A DNA stretch of 64,000 nt from Imbricaverruca yamaguchii (Eukaryota > Arthropoda > Thecostraca > Neoverrucidae): positions 372,001 through 436,000 of the forward strand of contig JAOTOL010001545.1 of the NCBI GenBank assembly GCA_034440575.1. The letters are read 5' to 3'. A program made the translations under genes and the position numbers. This document shows, piece by piece, positions 55,705 to 64,000 of this stretch. Below the pieces are notes generated by a model. The model worked only from the letters and a program-made list of their open reading frames with translations. It did not search any database and had not been told where the DNA came from. Each line of letters starts with the position of its first letter. Positions within the stretch are counted from its first letter, which is position 1.

Positions 55705-57237
55705 TCGGCAATAGGCTGTAGTAGCCGCGGGTATATTGTGGATGGCCAGAATGCACGTTTCTATCTTTGTCCACACGCGGCCTTTCGCAGGGAGGGTCGC
55801 GTCTGTGGATGACACTGACTGCGCATGCATGACACCGTCCAACGCGGTATTGGTTGTGCATGAGCCACCACGCGCGGCATTGGACGTCGGTGTCACCGCC
55901 AGTGCTGGGCTGGCTGCCAGTAGCTGGTGCGCTGGGTCTGCGAGGGCTGTTCATTGTTTGGACAGACGGGCAGTGACTGATCTGCTAGCTGTTCGCCCCT
56001 GCATTAAGACACAAGACACCATGTGGAAAACTGCCCGTATTCCCAATGTTCGTGTACTACTTTTGGCACCAATCATCCTGAGCTGTCAATCTAACATTGT
56101 TATGTGCGCTGTTTGACCGAAGCAGTCGATGCACCCCTAAGCCCAAATAACCGACTAACCAACCATGTGGAAAACAAAAATGGTTTTGCTAAAATGCTTG
56201 CGTGTAAATCATGCTCCCTCCTGTTTCGGAATATCAGAAGGTATATGAAATGTCTTATATATACTCGTGCCTGTTTGTGTTTCTTTGGTGTTATAGTATT
56301 AAAGACATAGAAGCATGTAGAACAGGATTTTAAAAATTGGTATGGCATATAGAGTTCGTTCAAAATACTGCGAATCAGAGTATTGAAAGTTCTTGTTCTC
56401 AGAGGAAGAATTATAGTTTGCCGAGGTGCGTTTTGAGTTACTCAACCCAGTGTAAAATAATTAACAATGTGGCCTGGAAATTCACAGTTAATGGAATTGT
56501 GCTATTTCATCCTTGTCTTAGGTTTTTACCATTTTGCCACATGATGTGTGGGCAGTCATTATACACACTACAGCTAAATAATGTAAAATGCATGTGACTG
56601 AAGTGAAATATGTGTATTACAACAGCATTCTGTTTTTTTAATCCTTAAGTGGAGATCCTTTATTTTCTTCCAATCTTTCACCATTCCCAGGCAACTTCCT
56701 TCTTCATCCACACAGTTGAAGTAATTTTAGGACACTGACTCAACCTATGGCGGGCGCGATATTTTGTCGTGGTGGGTGAAAAATATTGATGTGGCGGCTG
56801 CTGTGCCTGCCGTCTGGAAATTTGCACCCCTGATGACAATGAAGATCAGTACTTTTAACCAACAGTATCGGGCTCCGTAACACGACAGCCCTTGCAGAGG
56901 GACGCCGCCGCCACCCACACTAAACCTGCTCCTGGCCCACAAAGGGCGTATTGGTTCACGTTGACTTCCATAGGTACTCATGTATGTACAGGGGTCTGGA
57001 TTTTAAAACAAACATTGAGGTTGGGGAAGTGGACATGAGCGGTTTTACGTCCTTTGGGTCCAACTTGAGCCAATTTGTATCACGTTCCCAAGGTTATTTT
57101 GTGTGTTGAAGCGTACTTGGAAAAATATGAAACCTCATCTACAATTTCCAACGTTGGCGGGCGGCAGCTCTGTTGTATGTTTTTCAAGCGACTACCCAAA
57201 CGCTTCTGTGCTACGTGCCGTGCATAATGGCGTGACC
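55705..57237. other. No recognisable gene; SINE tail module and repeat G
   Basis: SINE tail module at 56105-56165 (GCAGTCGATGCACCCCTAAG then CCCAAATAACC). The 127-codon ORF at 55736-56116 shows no motif. Confidence 0.4.
56450..56740 (+). repeat. Dispersed repeat G, copy 2
   Basis: Matches 20005-20292 collinearly (GTAAAATAATTAACAATGTG ... TTAGGACACTG). One visible difference is an insertion near 56610-56640. Confidence 0.8.
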
Positions 57238-57403
57238 TGGGGACGAGTAGTCTAGGGGTAAGTTGCCCGTCTCACAATCGAAAGGCTGTGGGTTCGAGTC
57301 TCACCTGTCGCTACTCTTCACCTGCGACCAATCTGGGTGAGAGATTGGCGACGCTGCATGGCTCGACGGTCGATGTGTCGTGAAACTAATAATCAGCCAA
57401 CCA
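57238..57403 (+). mobile_element. tRNA-derived SINE, type A
   Basis: Complete copy with head GGGGACGAGTAGTCTAGGGG, B-box GGGTTCGAGTC and tail AATAATCAGCCAACC. Flanked by AATGGCGTGACC (57226-57237) and AATGGCGTGTCC (57404-57415), a 12-bp target duplication with one mismatch. Confidence 0.92.
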
Positions 57404-57451
57404 AATGGCGTGTCCATGTGGTTCTAGTGCAAGGTTGCGATATTTACCCAG

Positions 57452-59115
<1,664 letters not shown>

Positions 59116-59570
59116 TATTTACGATTGGTAGCTTACAAGCTGTGGGAACCCTCCGACCGGGGAATATTTCCTCAGCCGTGCTTCTTCAATAACAACATGG
59201 CTGCGCTTGTTTACTGTGGCAGGTGTGATGAGTCCGGGCGCCGTTTGTCGAGACGCGAGAACGCCGGCTCCTGCCCATTGCTCGTGAACGAATGTTGCAA
59301 ATGGCAGGCACATCGAGTTCTGACGGAAAATATCCGGCCAGTAGGGCGAGCGCGGGGACGTTCTTATCAACAGACACAGATGAGTGGTTACGTATTGAAC
59401 AATTGGAGTGAATCACATTCATCCCAATCTTTGCGAGTGTTCGTATACTTATACCAAAGACCTTTGTCTGATCATTGCAACTGAGTAGCGTAGCGGGTCC
59501 TTTCCAGAAGGTGTTGAAGATGAAAGTGCGTATTTCTGAACCCACTCCCGACGACACCGGGTCAGACGTG

Positions 59571-59725
59571 TAGTTGTAGCTCAGCCGGTCTGGCGTTGAG
59601 CTCTTGATCGTAAGAACGTGGGCTCGGATCCCAAAACCAGTAGGATTACGAAGACCATCCACCACCGAGCGGCGTTGGGGATTGGCGACGCTGTATGACC
59701 TAGCAGTTGAACGTGTCGTAAGGGA
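59571..59725 (+). mobile_element. tRNA-derived SINE, type B variant
   Basis: Head GTTGTAGCTCAGCCGGTCTG, degenerate B-box GGGCTCGGATC, body GGCGTTGGGGATTGGCGACG, tail CAGTTGAACGTGTCGTAAG. No clear target duplication. Confidence 0.75.
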
Positions 59726-60136
59726 CCCAAGGTTCCTCTTCAGCCTGCATAAACGCATAGCCACTGGACGTTGGGCCGACGTGTGCCCGCTGGGCAATGA
59801 ATCACGTATTCGTCTGCTGAGCCGCCTGCGACACCGCCCCAGCCGGTCAGAGCGGCAGTTGTGGCGCGCGCCGCCCGGCCCGGAGCGCGCCGCGGCAGGC
59901 TCCGCCTCCTCCGACTGTCCGCGAGCAGTTCGAGCCGAGGCAGCAATGTAGGGCGGCAGCAGACCGCCAGCCTCGACATAGCGTCCACTCGGACGGATAC
60001 GAAGCTAGATGGCCGGCAGGCAGCTAGCTGCCTTCTTCGTAGACCCACTAAACATCGCTGGCCGTCTGTCGCGACCATGCGACCCTGGCGGCAGCGGTCG
60101 GCACTTGTGCTGCGGTGACTCACAGCCAGGCGTCGC

Positions 60137-60637
60137 CTACGTCAGCGGTCCCCAGAAGTTCTTGGACGGTGGCGACTTCTCGGTGAGGAAGAAGTCCTTG
60201 CTGTGTGCAGCGAACTCGTCCGCTGTAGTGGTGTCGTGGCCGTTGACGTCTATCGAGTTCAGCCACACGACGCTGCCCTTCGTGAATTCTAAGCACTTGA
60301 AGAGAAGCTTGCGCTCGCCAGTAGAGGTGTCGTTGCTGGCGTAACACTCGACAGCCTTGAACAGACAGGACGGTGGTTGTTGGTTTCTGCGACACGTCGA
60401 CCGTTGAGTCATGTAGCGTCGCCAATCTCTCACGCCAATTGGTCGCGGGCGAAGAGTAGCGACAGGTGAGGCTCGAACCCACACTCTTTTGATCGTGAGA
60501 CGAGTAACTTACCCCTAGACTACTCGCTCCCTAACAAACAGGACGGGAAATGGCTCGTATTCCTGTTGAAGCCCAGAGTGTGGACCACCCGCTTCATAAA
60601 CGTGACCGGCGCCTCCTCGACGCTGAAGCACCACGGG
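60137..60637 (-). CDS. Possible terminal coding exon, unidentified, interrupted by a SINE
   Basis: A minus-strand acceptor (TTCGGACAG) precedes 60637. If the SINE at 60374-60532 and one copy of its 14-bp duplication are ignored, the frame is open for 108 codons to a TAG at 60139-60137. Visible stretches: VTFMKRVVHTLGFNR, KAVECYASNDTSTGERKLL, GSVVWLNSIDVNGHD, FFLTEKSPPSKNFWGP. Third positions are nearly all G/C, like the recognised exons. No family is recognised. The plus strand is also fairly open here but has a stop at 60344. If real, the exon is either broken by the SINE or its boundary lies at the insertion. Confidence 0.35.
60374..60532 (-). mobile_element. tRNA-derived SINE, type A
   Basis: Minus-strand copy (head GGAGCGAGTAGTCTAGGGGT at 60532). 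Flanked by AACAGACAGGACGG (60360-60373) and AACAAACAGGACGG (60533-60546), a 14-bp target duplication with one mismatch. It lies inside the putative exon. Confidence 0.92.
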
Positions 60638-60703
60638 CTGTCCGAAGCGCCCCCGCTGTTCTCCTACCCGAACTTCCGCTGCTCGATGAACTGCCGCTGC
60701 TGC

Positions 60704-60720
60704 TGCTGCTGCTGCCTTGA
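60704..60720. repeat. (CTG)n, 5-6 units
   Basis: Short trinucleotide run in GC-rich, possibly exonic sequence. It is followed by TTGACAG, which could serve as a plus-strand splice acceptor. Confidence 0.7.
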
Positions 60721-61084
60721 CAGGTGGCCAAGCTGGCTGAGCTGTGCGCCGTGTTCCGACAGTCGCCTCAGCCGTTCTCGTCGGTGTCCGTCGGTCGTCT
60801 CCCGGTGGACGGTCGGAACTCCAGCCGGCCGTCGCCTGGCGGATGCTCAGAACTCCAACACGGCACCCGACGGAAGGTCGGAACTTTCGCTGTGGCAGAG
60901 GCAAATTAGAGCTCGTCTGGCCTGATACCACGGCAGAGTGCAGTGGATCTGGCGCTTCCCCGGCCACCAAGGCGGCACAAGCCGGTGTCAGCGGTGTCAG
61001 GCGGACAGGTGTCAGCGAGTCGATGAATGGGAACCCGTGGTGTCACCACCGTCATACGACTGATCGCACGCTTTTTTGTCCCTC

Positions 61085-61440
61085 GATAATGAAGGTGGCC
61101 TGTGGTGCCTAGTCTCTTGGCAGCTGGGCACTGTCGGCCTGTGATGCCTAGTCATTTGGCAGCTGGGCACTGTCGGCCTGTGGTGCCTAGTCGTTTGGCA
61201 GCCGGGCACTGTCGGCCTGTATGCCTAGTCGTTCGGCAGTTGGGCATTGTCGACCTGTGGTGCCTAGTTATTTGGCAGCTGGACACTGTCGACCTGTGGT
61301 GCCTAGTCATTTGGCAGCTGGACGCTGTCGGCCTTTGATGCCTAGTCGTTTGGCAGCTGGACACTGTCGGCCTGTGGTGCCTAGTCGCTTGGCAGCCGGG
61401 CACTACCAGTGTGCCTAGTCGTTTTGCAGCCGGGCACTGT
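61085..61440. repeat. ~39-bp tandem repeat, about 9 copies
   Basis: TGCCTAGTCNTTTGGCAGCT, GGGCACTGTCGGCCTGTGG repeats with substitutions and a few short deletions. Each unit includes a TTGGCAGC half-site. ORFs across it on both strands are not supported. Confidence 0.93.
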
Positions 61441-61665
61441 CCACCTGTGTGAGGCAGCTCGGTGTATGTGACACGGAGGGCCGGATGTGAGCGATTCCTG
61501 TCGGCATTTTGCGGCCGCTTCCTGGATGGTGAGCCCTCGGCTGGAGTAGTCATGCCGATGTTGACGGTGGTCTTATGGCTGTGGTGCGTACCTGTTTAGT
61601 CATGGATATCCTTAATTGCAGCGAGAAAATATACCGGAGTTACCTGCGCGTTAACTGGGACGATA

Positions 61666-61826
61666 AGCGGACGAGTTGTCTAGTGGTAATGCGCTCGTCT
61701 CACAATCGAAAGGTTGTGTGTTCGGGTCGCACCTATCGCTGCTCTTCGCCCGCGACCAATCGGCGTGAAAGATTGGGGACGCTACATGACTGAACGGTCG
61801 ATGTGTCGCAAAACCAATAACCAACC
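61666..61826 (+). mobile_element. tRNA-derived SINE, type A
   Basis: Head GCGGACGAGTTGTCTAGTGG, body CGGCGTGAAAGATTGGGGAC, tail AAAACCAATAACCAACC. Flanks AACTGGGACGATA (61653-61665) and AACTGGGACGGTA (61827-61839) form a 13-bp target duplication with one mismatch. Confidence 0.92.
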
Positions 61827-61959
61827 AACTGGGACGGTACTTGGGAGGTCCCTCACAACGATGTGCCTCATTCTCTCTGCCTCTCTCACAACTCATTCTC
61901 TCACCCTTGTCAATTTGTAAATATGTTAAAGGTATTAAATGTATGTATATTTTATTGTA

Positions 61960-62080
<121 letters not shown>

Positions 62081-62153
62081 CTCCATGCGGAGTGCTTGTG
62101 TTTCCGTCGCTCCGCCCGGCCGACGTGTGACGTCGATGCTCCCCCGATTCTAG

Positions 62154-62297
62154 GTGGTGGCCGAGACCCGACAGGCGTTTAACTCCGGCATCACCAAAGA
62201 CATCGAGTTCCGCAAGAAGAACCTGCGCGGCCTGCTGCGCTTCTACGAGGAGAACAAGCAGCAGCTGATGGATGTGCTGTACAAGGACCTGCGGAAG
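62154..62297 (+). CDS. ALDH3: Class-3 (fatty) aldehyde dehydrogenase, N-terminal exon
   Basis: An exact 48-codon exon between acceptor CCCCGATTCTAG and donor CGGAAG|GTTTGT. It encodes [20 protein letters not shown], then [20 protein letters not shown] and VLYKDLRK. This matches the N-terminal helices of ALDH3 enzymes (human ALDH3A2 has RQAFLSG...FR..QL near its start). ALDH3 proteins oxidise medium- to long-chain fatty aldehydes to acids with NAD(P)+, often on ER membranes. The exon starts and ends in phase 0. It lacks an initiator Met, so a short upstream exon must exist. Catalytic Cys/Glu exons are not in the window and must lie beyond 64000. GC-rich third positions match the KANSL1-like exons. 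Confidence 0.88.
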
Positions 62298-64000
62298 GTT
62301 TGTCAGCCGGGGTGAGGTGCCGTCGTCTCTCGTGTAGCGAGTCCTCGTGTGGCTGTCGCCCTGGCCAGCACACTTGAAACCGGGCAGGTGGCGTACTCCG
62401 GTCGCAACTGTCCTGCTTGTGTCCTTTGTCCATGATATCGCCCACAGAGGATCTCCAGCAGGCGGAGTTGGTAAAGCCGCAGTGCGGTCGGTACATGGTC
62501 GGAAAAATACATGGCATACACAAAGTCAAGCATAACGTGTAGCCCAGGGACCAATGTGCAACACAATGGAACTTCCCCGAGCATCCAAGACGACGCAGAC
62601 ATGAAGGGACCAATCGATGTTCAGACTGTATGCCTCCAATTGTGAGTGTCGGGTATCAAGCTTTATTCGAAGTTTGAATCCCCATTCCCCCGCAGATCAT
62701 CACAGAACAAATCCGCTGTATGACGCCTGGCTGAAAAACCGTCCAACGATATAGACGAGCGTTTCGGTGCCGTGCGGATGCCAACTGTAATGGTCATCCT
62801 GTGGTTCCGCGCAGTGCTGGCATGTCACTGTCTCGTGCTCTGCCACGGACTTGTTTCGGTTTGAGTCCATTCAGAACGGCCAGTGTTGCGAGCAGTTGTC
62901 GCCGAGCAGCCTTGCGGAAGCTCATCCGCGGGAACGAATGCATTGGGCTCTGATCGAAGGTGTTTTCGTGTACCCGCTGTGAGATATGCTGGTGCGATTG
63001 TCGCTGCTTTCGTAGATTTTCCACACACGTTTCGTACTTGTGGGATAGTTAATTCAAACCGCGAAATCGGTAGCAGGCGAAAAATCCCTCGAGTCGCTCC
63101 AGTCACCTGATGTCATGCATAGGTATTTTTTTACGGCAGGTTGTATATCACTGTTGGTCTCCCTTGCATGTTTTACCCTCCCCAACCCCAACTATAAATT
63201 ATCTTTCGGAGAATTATAATAAACTCAGAACACTAAGCATCCGGGAGGCGTCCCCGCCCTTGCTCCCATCCCCGCTTTCAGCAACTTACCACCACGTACA
63301 CTATCTAACGTAAGACTTCTTTAACGTAAATGCCCGCGTGCTTGTAAAACTCGCTCGCTCTGAAGGCGGCGCAAGACTATGGTCCGGCACGTGTCCAAGC
63401 TCACTTGCCCCTCGCATTTCCACTGAAATTGGCGGGATTAATGTATTGATGCGCATTCTACGCATGTGTTCTGTGTCTTCTCTAGCATGCTAGGTGATGG
63501 ACGTACCACCTCCCTACAAAATTATGGTCGTGGCCATCCAGACTGACTTTATTAACACAGCTTCAGCAATACTGGAGGTGGGGGGGGGGGGGGTCAGATT
63601 CTCGTATGGTGATCTTTCAACTACCAATGGTAGCGGTTGTCCAGTCAAAATTCTTGCAAGACGGCTCGTGCTGATATTTGGATATATCACGTCGACTTAG
63701 TTCTGCCATTCCACTCGGGAGCAACTGCATTTGTTTGTTTGGCTGCGAATACGAATACAACGTAACACGACTTTGTCATAAGTGCGCTTAATTTTACGCG
63801 CGCCATTCTTGATTATTTTGTTTGGTCCAGATTGCACTGGCGGTATCTAGCAAAAGCTGAAGGGAGGTAAGTCAATGCATGATGCCAACAGCATGACAAA
63901 TGCAAGTCCCGATTCATTCCGTAACGTTGTGTGCAGGGACGAAACTTCGTTAAAAAAAGTATGCCGTTGCTTAGAGACATCCGGCCAACTTTGCTCCACT
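62298..64000 (+). other. Presumed ALDH3 intron; no further exon recognised
   Basis: No downstream ALDH3 exon (NAD-binding or catalytic motifs) was recognised, implying an intron longer than 1.7 kb. It holds repeat E copy 2 (63150-63355), a G-run at 63578-63592, and otherwise unique sequence. Confidence 0.55.
63150..63355. repeat. Dispersed repeat E, copy 2
   Basis: Diverged match to 36930-37140: AAATTATCTTTCGGAGAATT, then a GGAGGCGTCCCCGCCC..CCCCGC region, and the end TAACGTAAGACTTCTTTAACG. Confidence 0.5.

Noticed and set aside
60724..60909. A plus-strand exon starting after TTGACAG (VAKLAELCAVFRQ...)
   Set aside because: The acceptor follows a CTG repeat that resembles a pyrimidine tract only by chance, and no family match or downstream exon is evident.

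Overview
The window is animal nuclear DNA, mostly non-coding and very rich in repeats. Single-copy coding sequence is limited to short, GC-rich exons with GT/AG splice sites in a more AT-rich background. Two host genes can be recognised. One is a minus-strand homologue of KANSL1 (scaffold of the NSL histone-acetyltransferase complex; waharan/NSL1 in flies), with a large first coding exon at 18752-17626 and a second at 12186-12064 that joins it in phase. The other is a plus-strand exon encoding the N-terminal region of a class-3 (fatty) aldehyde dehydrogenase at 62154-62297. Two further exon-like segments (30643-30778 plus; 60637-60137 minus) are plausible but unidentified. Scattered GGTTAGG-type motifs (28.3-29.4 kb) and the overall repeat style suggest an arthropod, perhaps a crustacean. 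That is an inference, not a demonstration.

Layout: 0-1.4 kb, broken multi-copy ORF. 1.6-4.9 kb, hAT-like and piggyBac-like non-autonomous elements and a 104-bp minisatellite. 5-8 kb, three tRNA-derived SINEs, a ~136-bp minisatellite and dispersed repeat B. 9.3-9.9 kb, 13-bp satellite. 12-18.8 kb, the KANSL1-like gene, whose intron 1 holds SINEs and a D-C-D direct-repeat structure. 19-30 kb, AT-rich, with a second piggyBac-like MITE. 30.6 kb, a possible first exon. 32.9-33.4 kb, LINE remnant. 35.9-36.1 kb, mariner-like remnant. 37.6-40.5 kb, a nearly complete DNA transposon with ~630-bp terminal inverted repeats and a 329-codon DDE-like ORF. 42.8-44.3 kb, repeat C split by a complete hAT-like MITE. 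45.9-47 kb, 66-bp satellite. 47.8-49.3 kb, degenerate LINE. 49.9-51.9 kb, four adjoining tandem arrays. 53.3-55.4 kb, 56-bp array, CpG-rich block and 20-bp array. 57.9-58.5 kb, a retroposed insert with an A-tract of about 470 bp and a 10-bp target duplication. 59.5-62.3 kb, SINEs, a 39-bp array, microsatellites and the ALDH3 exon.

The genes do not form an operon-like system. The window is best read as parts of at least two unrelated host genes embedded in transposon and minisatellite sequence. The most unusual items are the long-TIR transposon with its uncharacterised transposase-like protein, SINE families that share a 3' body but carry different tRNA heads, the A-tailed insert, and the unusual density of minisatellites. 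All identifications rest on reading motifs by eye; no database search was run.
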